Source: Collinsella aerofaciens (GTDB lineage: Bacteria > Actinomycetota > Coriobacteriia > Coriobacteriales > Coriobacteriaceae). Taken from it: a DNA stretch of 5,703 nucleotides. The stretch lies in assembly GCA_008671285.1 (NCBI GenBank), contig RPYR01000021.1, forward strand, positions 1 to 5,703, given 5' to 3'. Of the stretch, positions 1 to 5,671 are shown piece after piece. Below the pieces are notes generated by a model that was not told the origin of the DNA, searched no databases, and saw nothing but the letters and a program-made list of their open reading frames with translations. Within the stretch, counting starts at the first letter, position 1, and each line of letters begins with the position of its first letter. Both the position numbers and the translations under genes were made by a program.

Positions 1-724
1 AGCTAATGACGTGCTTAAAATGGTCAACATAGGCGGCCATTACCTCGTTTGCCTTGCGCGTCGTGATCTGCCGCGTCACGCGGTCGTAGCGACGATAGAA
101 ACTGTCGATGGTCTTGGTCGAAATAAACTGGAACACGAGGGAGTCCGCCGCCTTGTCCCCGCCAAACATAAAGCCAAAGATCGCCAGGATAAAACAGTTA
201 AAACCAAAGATGAAGCCCCATATGGTCTTGCCCGTGTGGTTGGAGACCCACAGCGCGATAAAGTCGGTGCCGCCGGTGGATGCGCCGGACTTTAGCGCGA
301 TGGCAGCACCCAGACCCGAGACCACGCCGCCAAAAATGATGAGCATGATCTTGTCGCCCAAAAACGGGGAAAAGTGAAAGATGTTGAGGAACAGCGACGA
401 GAGCACGACCTGCATCATCGAGAAGATGACGAAGCGCTTGCTAATGCCGCTCCAGCATAGGAGCGCCACAGGGATGTTGAGCGCGAGCATACCGAGCGAG
501 ATGTCGATGTGAACGCCGCCCAGCGAGGTAACGCGATCGAGCAGGACCGCGACGCCGGTAAGACCACTCGGAAGCAGGTCGGCGGGCCGAATGAACGCCT
601 GGATCAGGAATGTCTGGAGAACGGCGGAAATGGTGACTGCCACAGCGGTGATGGCGCGGCGGACGATGGTGAGACGGCCGAGCACGAGCACGCGATCCGT
701 GAGTTGATCGATGGCGTTCGCCAC
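1..724 (-). CDS. YitT family membrane protein (3' end cut by window edge)
   Basis: This is an integral membrane protein of the YitT/DUF161 family, whose transport or regulatory role is not established. The reading frame stays open from a GTG start at 724 to the window edge, giving 241 codons; family members are usually about 280-290 residues, so roughly the last 40-50 are missing. About six hydrophobic segments are visible (roughly residues 16-40, 46-64, 72-96, 100-118, 126-146 and 168-188). Two glycine-rich motifs, PSGLTG (52-57) and SGASTGGTDF (146-155), match the duplicated signature I know from this family. A charged segment from about residue 201 (TKTIDSFYRRYDRVTRQITT) leads into what should be the C-terminal cytoplasmic DUF2179 domain. 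The GTG start is chosen because AAAGGAG lies 5 nt upstream and the protein would otherwise lack a start before its first membrane segment. It uses Phe TTT often (13 TTT to 8 TTC), unlike the PTS genes. The family call is secure; the function is not. Confidence 0.88.
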   Translation of the reverse strand, partial: MANAIDQLTDRVLVLGRLTIVRRAITAVAVTISAVLQTFLIQAFIRPADLLPSGLTGVAVLLDRVTSLGGVHIDISLGMLALNIPVALLCWSGISKRFVIFSMMQVVLSSLFLNIFHFSPFLGDKIMLIIFGGVVSGLGAAIALKSGASTGGTDFIALWVSNHTGKTIWGFIFGFNCFILAIFGFMFGGDKAADSLVFQFISTKTIDSFYRRYDRVTRQITTRKANEVMAAYVDHFKHVIS

Positions 725-729
725 GCAGG

Positions 730-736
730 CTCCTTT
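730..736 (-). promoter_or_regulatory. Ribosome binding site deciding the GTG start of the YitT gene
   Basis: On the minus strand AAAGGAG sits 5 nt before a GTG codon at 724-722. No ATG in the same frame is placed as well, so this site fixes the start. Confidence 0.75.
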
Positions 737-762
737 CGAAGGCAGATGTAGTTGTGGGGCAT

Positions 763-801
763 GTCCGCGATTGTAGCATGGAGCGTGCGGGAGCGCTTCA
801 A
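763..801 (-). promoter_or_regulatory. Candidate extended -10 promoter for the YitT gene
   Basis: The minus strand has TGCTACAAT, an extended -10 (TGN plus TACAAT at 775-770). A TTGAAG at 801-796 could be a -35 box, but the 20-nt spacer is longer than the usual 17, so the extended -10 probably carries the weight. Transcription would start near 763, giving a leader of about 39 nt. This would let the gene be expressed separately from the HAD gene upstream. It is a prediction from motif matching only. Confidence 0.5.
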
Positions 802-863
802 TTCACCCTCTCTCGACGACCAAAACGGGACCAGCAACCCCCACAACCAAAGGGCAAAATTCC

Positions 864-983
864 AAGTGAGTAGACTTTTTACGATCTGCCGAGCACACCC
901 AAAAATAGCCACCTCTGTGACCTGCGGTTTTACAAAGGAAGATATGTTTTGTGCTCGGCCTGCGCCAAAAAGTCTACTCACTT
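864..983. repeat. 120-bp imperfect palindrome in the YitT/HAD gap (possible dispersed or MITE-like element)
   Basis: The outer arms AAGTGAGTAGACTTTTT (864-880) and AAAAAGTCTACTCACTT (967-983) are a perfect 17-bp inverted repeat. After a 7-nt unpaired stretch on each side (881-887 and 960-966), a second perfect 10-bp inverted repeat follows: GCCGAGCACA (888-897) and TGTGCTCGGC (950-959). A 52-nt AT-richer centre (898-949) separates the halves. The equal 7-nt gaps make the structure symmetrical, which argues against chance. No flanking target-site duplication and no transposase are visible. It could be a non-autonomous mobile element, a dispersed intergenic repeat, or a structured RNA locus; copy number cannot be judged from one window. 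Confidence 0.8.
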
Positions 984-1034
984 AGCCCGAATCGAAGCCA
1001 AACAGATCAAAATCGAAACCGAATTGAGCCAGTC

Positions 1035-1072
1035 CACCGCAAAATACGTTTGAACCCGTGCTTCTTGCGGTG
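1035..1072 (-). terminator. Weak hairpin just after the HAD gene, possible terminator
   Basis: CACCGCAA (1035-1042) pairs with TTGCGGTG (1065-1072) across a 22-nt loop, starting 9 nt after the HAD stop. The minus-strand side is not followed by a run of T, so it does not meet the usual rho-independent pattern. It may only be a 3'-end stabilising hairpin. Confidence 0.3.
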
Positions 1073-1080
1073 AATCGACG

Positions 1081-1710
1081 CTACAGAGCGGCCAAAATGT
1101 CGGTCAGATTGTCGATAACGACATCGGCTCGCGATTGATCGAGGTTGACGCCCTCGTGCGGGCGCAGCGCCAGGACGCGGGCGCCGGAACGTTTGCCAGC
1201 CTCGATCCCCAAAGGCGAATCCTCGATAACCAGGCACTCGGTAGGCTCCACCCCCAGCGCCTCCATAGCACGCAGGTAGATCTCGGGGTCGGGCTTAAAC
1301 GCACTGCACTCGTGACCGCTGATGGTGTAGTCCAGCACGTCGGCGATGCCGGCAATCTCCACCAGCTCGTCAATGAGCTCGCGATAGGACGAGCTCGCGA
1401 TGGCGCACTTCACGCCGCGCTCGTGCAGCTCACGCATCACCGGCTCCGTCTGCTCGTTGAGCAGCTCGGCATACGGAACGGGGTGATCCGGGCTGTAGAC
1501 CTGCTTGTACTCCACGCGCAGGCGCTCGCGCAGCTCAACATCGTCGGGCACCAGCGCCTCCCAAATGGCGGGCTCGTTAGACCCCGAAAGATCGGGAATC
1601 TCGTCAAAGTGGAACCCTTTCTCTTCCATAAACGCCACGCGGCGACGGTTGTAGAACCACTCGGTATCGACCAGCACGCCGTCCATGTCAAACAGCACTG
1701 CCTTGATCAT
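1081..1710 (-). CDS. HAD-superfamily hydrolase, beta-phosphoglucomutase-like subfamily
   Basis: This 209-residue cytosolic enzyme belongs to the HAD superfamily (subfamily I, cap type 1), which dephosphorylates or isomerises small phosphosugars. Motif I is FDMDGVLVDTE, with nucleophile Asp8 and acid/base Asp10. The helical cap spans about residues 16-85. Motif II is the Ser run in AIASSS (106-108), motif III is Lys139 in FKPDPEIY, and motif IV is Glu163-Asp164 in VIEDSPLGIEAG. All catalytic positions are present, so the enzyme should be active. The substrate cannot be read from sequence: beta-phosphoglucomutase, 2-deoxyglucose-6-phosphatase and general sugar phosphatases share this pattern. 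The start at 1710 is preferred because GGAGGAG ends 6 nt upstream; ATGs at 1716 and 1734 overlap or precede that site. The gene lies downstream of the PTS operon terminator, so it is probably expressed separately, with limited read-through possible. Confidence 0.9.
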   Translation of the reverse strand: MIKAVLFDMDGVLVDTEWFYNRRRVAFMEEKGFHFDEIPDLSGSNEPAIWEALVPDDVELRERLRVEYKQVYSPDHPVPYAELLNEQTEPVMRELHERGVKCAIASSSYRELIDELVEIAGIADVLDYTISGHECSAFKPDPEIYLRAMEALGVEPTECLVIEDSPLGIEAGKRSGARVLALRPHEGVNLDQSRADVVIDNLTDILAAL

Positions 1711-1716
1711 ACGCAT

Positions 1717-1725
1717 CTCCTCCCC
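1717..1725 (-). promoter_or_regulatory. Ribosome binding site deciding the HAD start
   Basis: GGGGAGGAG lies 6 nt before the ATG at 1710-1708. An ATG at 1716 directly abuts this site and is too close to be used well. The site itself is bordered on its upstream side by a palindrome at 1726-1760. Confidence 0.75.
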
Positions 1726-1760
1726 ACCTGCCAAAAAGGGACAGGTTTATTTTGGTAGGT
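1726..1760. repeat. 35-bp palindrome abutting the HAD ribosome binding site
   Basis: ACCTGCCAAAA (1726-1736) and TTTTGGTAGGT (1750-1760) are inverted repeats matching at 10 of 11 positions, with a 13-nt centre containing GGGACAGG. In the HAD mRNA leader this would fold as a hairpin that ends exactly where the Shine-Dalgarno sequence begins. It resembles a REP-type intergenic palindrome; whether it is repeated elsewhere in the genome cannot be seen here. Confidence 0.65.
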
Positions 1761-1791
1761 TTTATCTGGGGCTTTGCGACGCGACAGACAC

Positions 1792-1805
1792 GCTCTCCCC
1801 AGAGC
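1792..1805. repeat. Small perfect hairpin beside the operon terminator
   Basis: GCTCT (1792-1796) and AGAGC (1801-1805) flank a 4-nt CCCC loop. On the minus strand it comes directly after the terminator T-run. Five base pairs is short, so this may be incidental. Confidence 0.4.
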
Positions 1806-1836
1806 AAAAAGGGGACGGGGCGCAAACCCCATCCCC
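1806..1836 (-). terminator. Rho-independent terminator of the PTS-SIS operon
   Basis: On the minus strand GGGGATGGGG (1836-1827) pairs with CCCCGTCCCC (1820-1811) around a 6-nt loop, with one G-U wobble in the 10-bp stem. TTTTT follows at 1810-1806. It begins 34 nt beyond the SIS stop codon, as expected for the end of the operon. The GC-rich stem suggests efficient termination before the HAD gene. Confidence 0.85.
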
Positions 1837-1870
1837 TCTCAATCAACCCGTAAGGTCTACTTACTTGTGA

Positions 1871-2854
1871 TTAGTAGGAAAGCTTCCACATGTAGCGACG
1901 CATGGTCAGCGGGTGCTGACGGGCCTCGGCGATCTGGTTGCCGTACTCGCGCATAACGGCGAGGTGCAGCAGCGGGTTGAAGTAGGTGACGACGCTCGCG
2001 GGCACGGCGTCAGCCAGGCCGTAGTCCTTGGAGTCGATCAGAGCGACCTTGGCGCCCATGCGCTCAAGGAAGGTGAGGGCGCGGGCGTCCATCGGACGGG
2101 TAGCGCCATCGGACATGAAGAAGACGTAGGGCTTACCCTCGGTGGAAACCTCGAACGGGCCGTGGAAGTACTCGCCGGTGTTGTAGGCGGCGGCGTCGAT
2201 CCACTGCATCTCGGTGAACAGGAAGGCGGCGTGAGAATAAGCCATCTTCTCGGAGGCACCGGAAGCCATGAAGTAAATCATCTTGTCGTCCTTGAAGTCC
2301 TCGGCGAACTTCTTGGCGAGCTTCTTGCAGTGCTGAGCGGCGTTCTCGCAGAGATCGAAGACGTTGGTCAGGCCGGTGATCATGTCGTCGTACTTGTCAT
2401 AGCCCTCGGTCTGCTGAAGGATCTCGAGAGCAAGAGCGATGGCATAGCCGGGCTTCTCGCACTTGGCAGCGAAGTTGGCGTGGAAGCCGTGAACGATGAC
2501 GTGGTCGGCGTCGACGGTCAGAGCGGAGCCAGCCTTGTTGGTGAGGGAGACGACCGGGCAGTTGTGCTTCTTGGCGGTCTTGTTGGCCTCGACGGTCTCG
2601 GGCGTGGAGCCACCGAGGGAGCAGGTGATCACGAAGGTGTGCTCGTTGACCCAGGAAGGCGTGTCGTAGTTGAACTCGTTAGCGGTGAAGATCTGAACGT
2701 TCAGCTTGTCCGTGTTGTTGGCCAGGAAGTACTTGGCGGGGTAAAGGTCGGACATGGAAGCGCCGCAGCCGACGAAGGCGACGCGGTGGATCTCGTGGTT
2801 GGACAGGACGTCAGCGACGATCTGCTTAGGGAGGTTAAGGTCGATCTCGTACAT
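1871..2854 (-). CDS. SIS-domain phosphosugar enzyme, FrlB/GfrF-like (fructosamine or glucoselysine 6-phosphate deglycase type)
   Basis: This 327-residue soluble protein has two tandem SIS (sugar isomerase) folds. The first holds FVGCGAS (27-33) and the phosphate-binding loop SLGGSTPET (79-87). The second begins near MIYFMASGASEKMAYS (about 192-207) and contains TGEYFHGPFE (226-235), whose Glu228 and His231 match the conserved Glu/His pair of FrlB and related isomerising deglycases. The C-terminus HPLTMRRYMWKLSY ends in the aromatic tail typical of FrlB. FrlB is about 340 residues, so the length fits. FrlB-type enzymes split fructoselysine 6-phosphate into glucose 6-phosphate and lysine; GfrF does the like for glucoselysine 6-phosphate brought in by a mannose-type PTS. 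The PTS genes directly upstream fit that scheme, but an aminosugar-phosphate isomerase or deaminase is not excluded. AAAGGA 9 nt upstream selects the ATG at 2854; a possible ATG at 2863 lies against that site, and a longer form to 2953 would translate a palindrome. Confidence 0.88.
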   Translation of the reverse strand: MYEIDLNLPKQIVADVLSNHEIHRVAFVGCGASMSDLYPAKYFLANNTDKLNVQIFTANEFNYDTPSWVNEHTFVITCSLGGSTPETVEANKTAKKHNCPVVSLTNKAGSALTVDADHVIVHGFHANFAAKCEKPGYAIALALEILQQTEGYDKYDDMITGLTNVFDLCENAAQHCKKLAKKFAEDFKDDKMIYFMASGASEKMAYSHAAFLFTEMQWIDAAAYNTGEYFHGPFEVSTEGKPYVFFMSDGATRPMDARALTFLERMGAKVALIDSKDYGLADAVPASVVTYFNPLLHLAVMREYGNQIAEARQHPLTMRRYMWKLSY

Positions 2855-2863
2855 CTGACACAT

Positions 2864-2869
2864 TCCTTT
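2864..2869 (-). promoter_or_regulatory. Ribosome binding site deciding the SIS gene start
   Basis: AAAGGA is placed 9 nt before the ATG at 2854-2852. The in-frame ATG at 2863 touches this site directly, so 2854 is the better start. Confidence 0.65.
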
Positions 2870-2919
2870 CGATTTTTGCGGCGCCACATTGCCGGGCGCT
2901 CGCAGGGTTACCGTGGTTT

Positions 2920-2937
2920 GGACCGAGTCGCCGGTCC
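2920..2937. repeat. Hairpin in the EIID-SIS gap
   Basis: GGACCG (2920-2925) and CGGTCC (2932-2937) are a perfect 6-bp inverted repeat with a 6-nt loop. It is one of several folded elements in this spacer. Confidence 0.5.
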
Positions 2938-2944
2938 GTTGAGG

Positions 2945-2975
2945 ATGCGACAAGGGGACTGTCCCATTGTCGCAT
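2945..2975. repeat. 31-bp near-perfect palindrome in the EIID-SIS gap
   Basis: ATGCGACAA (2945-2953) pairs with TTGTCGCAT (2967-2975), and inside it GGGAC (2955-2959) pairs with GTCCC (2961-2965) around a central T at 2960. The only mismatch is G2954 against A2966. The GGGAC/GTCCC core resembles the GGGACAGG in the palindrome at 1726-1760. It may be a REP-like intergenic element or a protein-binding site. On the plus strand it is followed by TTT, too short for a convincing terminator. Confidence 0.75.
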
Positions 2976-2988
2976 TTTGGGGATGGAA

Positions 2989-3019
2989 GCCTGCCTGGGG
3001 TATGGGATGCCAGGCAGGC
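2989..3019 (-). repeat. Strong hairpin 35 nt after the EIID stop
   Basis: GCCTGCCTGG (2989-2998) and CCAGGCAGGC (3010-3019) form a perfect 10-bp GC-rich stem with an 11-nt loop. On the minus strand it is followed by TTCCATCCCC, so there is no real T-run and full termination is unlikely. It may instead protect the 3' end of the PTS mRNA or act as a partial attenuator before the SIS gene. Confidence 0.7.
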
Positions 3020-3053
3020 CCCCGGGGGAAAGCGGTTAGGCGCTTGGTCGCGA

Positions 3054-3887
3054 CTAGGCCAGAATGCCGGCCGCGGAGAGGGCGATGCCGCCCACGATGG
3101 CGATCACGAGAAGCCAACCGGTGTTGACGTTCTTCTTGATGAGCCAGTACATAAGGCCAGTGAGGCCAAGGGAGATCATCTGGGGCATCATGCCGTCCAG
3201 GATGTCCTGGATCACGACAGTGCCCTCAGCGAACTGCAGCGGGGTGGTGGCGCCGATCAGCGTAGCGATCATGCCGCCCACGGACATAAGACCCACGATG
3301 CCGCAGACATACATGAGCTTCTCCATGAGGTCGCCGCCCTGAAGCTTGCTCAGGTACTCGTGACCGCCCTGATAGCCCATCTTGGCTGCGAACCAAGTGA
3401 TCAGCACAGAGGGGACGATGGAGATGAGCATGGCCAGGATCGGGCCCATGATGGAGCCCTGCTGAGCCAGCTGAACGCCCAGGCCAAAAGCGATAACGCG
3501 GATGGTACCCTGGAAGAAGGAGTCACCGATGCCGGAAAGCGGACCCATGAGGGAGGTCTTGACCGCGTTGATCGAATCGGGATCGAAGTTCTCGGGATCC
3601 TTGGCGTACTCCTCCTCCATGGAGGCGGCGAGGCCCAGGATGAAAGCGCTCGTCTGCGGGGTGCAGTTGTAGAACGCCATGTGACGGTGGTAAGCCTCTT
3701 TCTTAGCAGCGAGCTGCTTGGGGTCGGACTCATCCGGATAGAGGCGATCGAGCGTGGGAACCATGCCGTAGAGGAAGCCCATGTTCATCTGACGCTCGTA
3801 GTTCCAAGAGGCCTGGATGGCCCAGGAGCGCCAGAAGAACTGGCTGACCTTCTTGTTCAGGGACACGTCCTTGGTTGCGGTTGCCAT
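3054..3887 (-). CDS. PTS mannose-family EIID membrane subunit
   Basis: This 277-residue protein is the EIID component (ManZ type) of a mannose/fructose/sorbose-family PTS. With EIIC it forms the membrane channel that takes up the sugar while EIIAB phosphorylates it. Family marks are the start KKVSQFFWRSWAIQASWNYERQMNMGF, the FYNCTPQTSAFILGL segment near residue 72, and GPLSGIGDSFFQGTIR near 115-130. Hydrophobic segments lie towards the C-terminus (about 125-165, 190-215, 232-250 and 255-275). The length is normal for ManZ. The ATG at 3887 is used because AGGAGG lies 8 nt upstream; that ribosome binding site overlaps the stop codon region of EIIC, so the two are translationally linked. A longer in-frame version starting at 4004 would run into EIIC and is not credible. 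Confidence 0.95.
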   Translation of the reverse strand: MATATKDVSLNKKVSQFFWRSWAIQASWNYERQMNMGFLYGMVPTLDRLYPDESDPKQLAAKKEAYHRHMAFYNCTPQTSAFILGLAASMEEEYAKDPENFDPDSINAVKTSLMGPLSGIGDSFFQGTIRVIAFGLGVQLAQQGSIMGPILAMLISIVPSVLITWFAAKMGYQGGHEYLSKLQGGDLMEKLMYVCGIVGLMSVGGMIATLIGATTPLQFAEGTVVIQDILDGMMPQMISLGLTGLMYWLIKKNVNTGWLLVIAIVGGIALSAAGILA

Positions 3888-3900
3888 AGTGTGTTCCTCC

Positions 3901-4695
3901 TTAGTCTTCGTCGTCTTCGAGCGGATCGTAGTCGGAATCGACACCGGCAGCTGCATGGGAACCGTTGAACTTGAAGCCCATGAAGACGACAGCCAGGCAC
4001 ACACCGATCAGAGCGACCGCGATGACGGACAGGTTGAGGTAAGCGGCGAGCAGGAAACCGATGAACAGGAACGGAGTCATACCCTTCTTGATCATCATGG
4101 TGAGCAGCAGGGCCAGGCCGTAGGCGGTCATGATCTTGGTCGAAACGTTAAGACCAGTGGACAGCCACTCGGGAACCATGTTGACGATGGCCTGAACCAG
4201 GTCGGTGCCAACAAAGACGGCGAGGAAGATCGGCAGGAAGTACATGATGGCGTACAGACCGGAGCCGGCGCAGATGTGCATACGGTAGGCGGTCTTGAAC
4301 TTTCCGTTATCGATCGCGCTATCTGCCACATGGGTGAGGGCGGCGATGATGGAACGGAACACGATGCCGAGGAGCTGACCCAGGACGGCGACCGGGATGG
4401 CGATCGTCATGGCGGTCTCGGCGGAAGCATCGGTCAGGCACGCAAAGGCAGCGGCCACGATGCCGCCCAGGACCATATCGGGCGGAACGGCGGCGCCGAC
4501 CTGCACCAGGCCCATGGACACGAGCTCGACGGCGGCACCGACGGCAAGGCCGGTGGGCACATCGCCCAGCAGCAGACCGACGAGCGTAGCGCCAACGAGG
4601 GGCTGCTCGAAGTTAAGACGACCGAGCAGGCGGGAGTCCCACATGCAGAACACGCCGACGAGGCCGACGAGCACCGCACTGATGAACGTATTCAT
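3901..4695 (-). CDS. PTS mannose-family EIIC membrane subunit
   Basis: This 264-residue integral membrane protein is the EIIC component (ManY type), which pairs with EIID to form the substrate channel. It is hydrophobic almost throughout, with repeated helices starting at residue 3. LLGRLNFEQPLVGATLVGLLLGD (about 23-45) and the VELVSMGLVQVGAAVPPDMVLGGIVAAAFA region (about 56-85) are the conserved EIIC signature. The tail after about residue 244 (SHAAAGVDSDYDPLEDDED) is strongly acidic and probably cytoplasmic. GGAG stands 6 nt before the ATG. It follows EIIAB after a 36-bp gap and its stop is 13 bp from the EIID start, so the genes form one unit. Phe codons are 13 TTC to 2 TTT, a bias in keeping with high expression. 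Confidence 0.95.
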   Translation of the reverse strand: MNTFISAVLVGLVGVFCMWDSRLLGRLNFEQPLVGATLVGLLLGDVPTGLAVGAAVELVSMGLVQVGAAVPPDMVLGGIVAAAFACLTDASAETAMTIAIPVAVLGQLLGIVFRSIIAALTHVADSAIDNGKFKTAYRMHICAGSGLYAIMYFLPIFLAVFVGTDLVQAIVNMVPEWLSTGLNVSTKIMTAYGLALLLTMMIKKGMTPFLFIGFLLAAYLNLSVIAVALIGVCLAVVFMGFKFNGSHAAAGVDSDYDPLEDDED

Positions 4696-4712
4696 ACCCT
4701 TCTCCTTTCAGT

Positions 4713-4726
4713 CAGGCAAAAGCCTG
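4713..4726 (-). repeat. Small intercistronic hairpin between EIIAB and EIIC
   Basis: CAGGC (4713-4717) and GCCTG (4722-4726) flank a 4-nt loop in the 36-bp gap, just upstream of the EIIC ribosome binding site. It may tune EIIC translation or be a processing site. At 5 bp it could also be chance. Confidence 0.4.
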
Positions 4727-4731
4727 GTTGA

Positions 4732-5655
4732 TTACAGCTTGGCGTCGATGTCGACGCTCTGATACGTAGGGGTCTGCTGAACATAGAGCTTAATGCCCAT
4801 GTCGAGCAGCTGGTTGACGTCTGCCTTCTGGGCGGCGTCGAGGAAGACGGAGCTGTCCTTGCCGCCGACCTGGTCGGCACCGTCGTGGTTGGCGGTGGCG
4901 CCCAGGTTGATGGCGTCGAGCTTGTAGCCCTGGCAGAACTGCAGCATCTCGGCAGTGTTGCCAAAGACGAACATGACGCGCTCGCCGAGGGTGTTGAGCT
5001 TGTCCATCTTGGCGAGGGCACGCTCGACGGTGAAGACGTTCAGACGCACGCCCTGGGGCTTGGCCAGCTTAAGAGCGCCCTTCTTGATGTCATCGTTGGC
5101 GGCAGCGTTGTCGACGACGATGATGCGCTCGGCCTGAACCTTGGTGGTCCAGGTAAAGACGACCTGGCCGTGCAGCAGACGGTAGTCAAGACGTGCGAGG
5201 ACGATCTTGGCGGGACCGGAGCTGTGACGGGACGCCTTGGCCTTCTTGGCGGGAGCCGCGGCAGCCTCGACCGGTGCGTTGGGATTGGTCAGACCGGCGC
5301 GGGCCTCGTTGATGAGGGCTGCGAGCTCGGCACCCTTGACGGGGACGGGGCTCATAGCGAGCGTGAGCGCCAGCGGGATGTTGAAACCGCTGACAACCGT
5401 GAACTTCGTGCCGTTCTTGGAAAGCTCGACCATGCTGTTGTTGACCGAGCTGCCGAGCATATCGGTCAGCACATAGACAGTGTCGTCCGCGTTGAACGTG
5501 GCGATCATGGCGTCCACCTTATTGGTGATGGGCTCCTTGTCGTCACGAGCAAGCGACACGACGTGGACGTTCGACACGTCGCCGAGAACCATCTCGAGCG
5601 TGTCTTTGGCGCCTGCGGCCAGGCCGCCATGAGATGCGAGAATGATCTGATTCAT
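4732..5655 (-). CDS. PTS mannose-family EIIAB fusion protein (ManX-type)
   Basis: This 307-residue cytosolic protein carries phosphate from HPr to the incoming sugar. The EIIA domain (about 1-125) has the phosphorylation site in LASHGGLA, His9, and the conserved TDMLGSSVNN stretch at 64-73. An Ala/Pro/Lys-rich linker (about 126-148) joins it to the EIIB domain (about 149-307), whose ARLDYRLLHGQVVFTW motif carries the second phosphorylation site, His162. E. coli ManX has the same fused A-B order and a similar length (about 320 residues). A strong AAGGAGGAGG ribosome binding site lies just before the ATG. It is the first gene of the operon, preceded by a candidate promoter. Substrate cannot be read from this subunit: mannose-family EIIAB proteins serve glucose, mannose, fructose, sorbose, aminosugars and Amadori compounds. 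Confidence 0.95.
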   Translation of the reverse strand: MNQIILASHGGLAAGAKDTLEMVLGDVSNVHVVSLARDDKEPITNKVDAMIATFNADDTVYVLTDMLGSSVNNSMVELSKNGTKFTVVSGFNIPLALTLAMSPVPVKGAELAALINEARAGLTNPNAPVEAAAAPAKKAKASRHSSGPAKIVLARLDYRLLHGQVVFTWTTKVQAERIIVVDNAAANDDIKKGALKLAKPQGVRLNVFTVERALAKMDKLNTLGERVMFVFGNTAEMLQFCQGYKLDAINLGATANHDGADQVGGKDSSVFLDAAQKADVNQLLDMGIKLYVQQTPTYQSVDIDAKL

Positions 5656-5671
5656 CTTGCCTCCTCCTTTT

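Larger units (their letters stand above)
725..1080. other. 356-bp gap without a supported gene
   Basis: This space between the HAD stop and the YitT start holds the long palindrome (864-983), the candidate YitT promoter (763-801) and a hairpin near the HAD end (1035-1072). Short open frames cross it on both strands, but none has a convincing ribosome binding site or a recognisable protein, and one of them simply translates the palindrome. Confidence 0.7.

Noticed and set aside
604..981. Minus-strand 125-codon open frame overlapping the YitT start
   Set aside because: It begins inside the 864-983 palindrome, reads the YitT gene in another frame, has no ribosome binding site and matches no family I know.
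1000..1030. Loose repeats of ATCGAA near the HAD end
   Set aside because: The copies are few, short and irregularly spaced, so this is not a convincing repeat or CRISPR-like array.
2855..2953. N-terminal extension of the SIS protein to an ATG at 2953
   Set aside because: It would translate the palindrome-rich spacer, and family members begin near the MYEIDLNL segment, which has its own ribosome binding site.
1913..3127. Long plus-strand frame of 404 codons opposite the SIS gene
   Set aside because: Its Val/Leu/Gly/Asp-rich low-complexity protein is the typical antisense shadow of a GC-rich, strongly biased gene. The minus-strand frame has clear SIS motifs.
3888..4004. N-terminal extension of EIID to 4004
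   Set aside because: It would overlap the EIIC coding region out of frame, whereas AGGAGG is correctly placed for the ATG at 3887.
2967..4731. Plus-strand frames opposite EIID and EIIC (2967-3968 and 3817-4731)
   Set aside because: His/Asp/Gly/Glu-rich translations without domains, fully explained as shadows of the PTS membrane genes.
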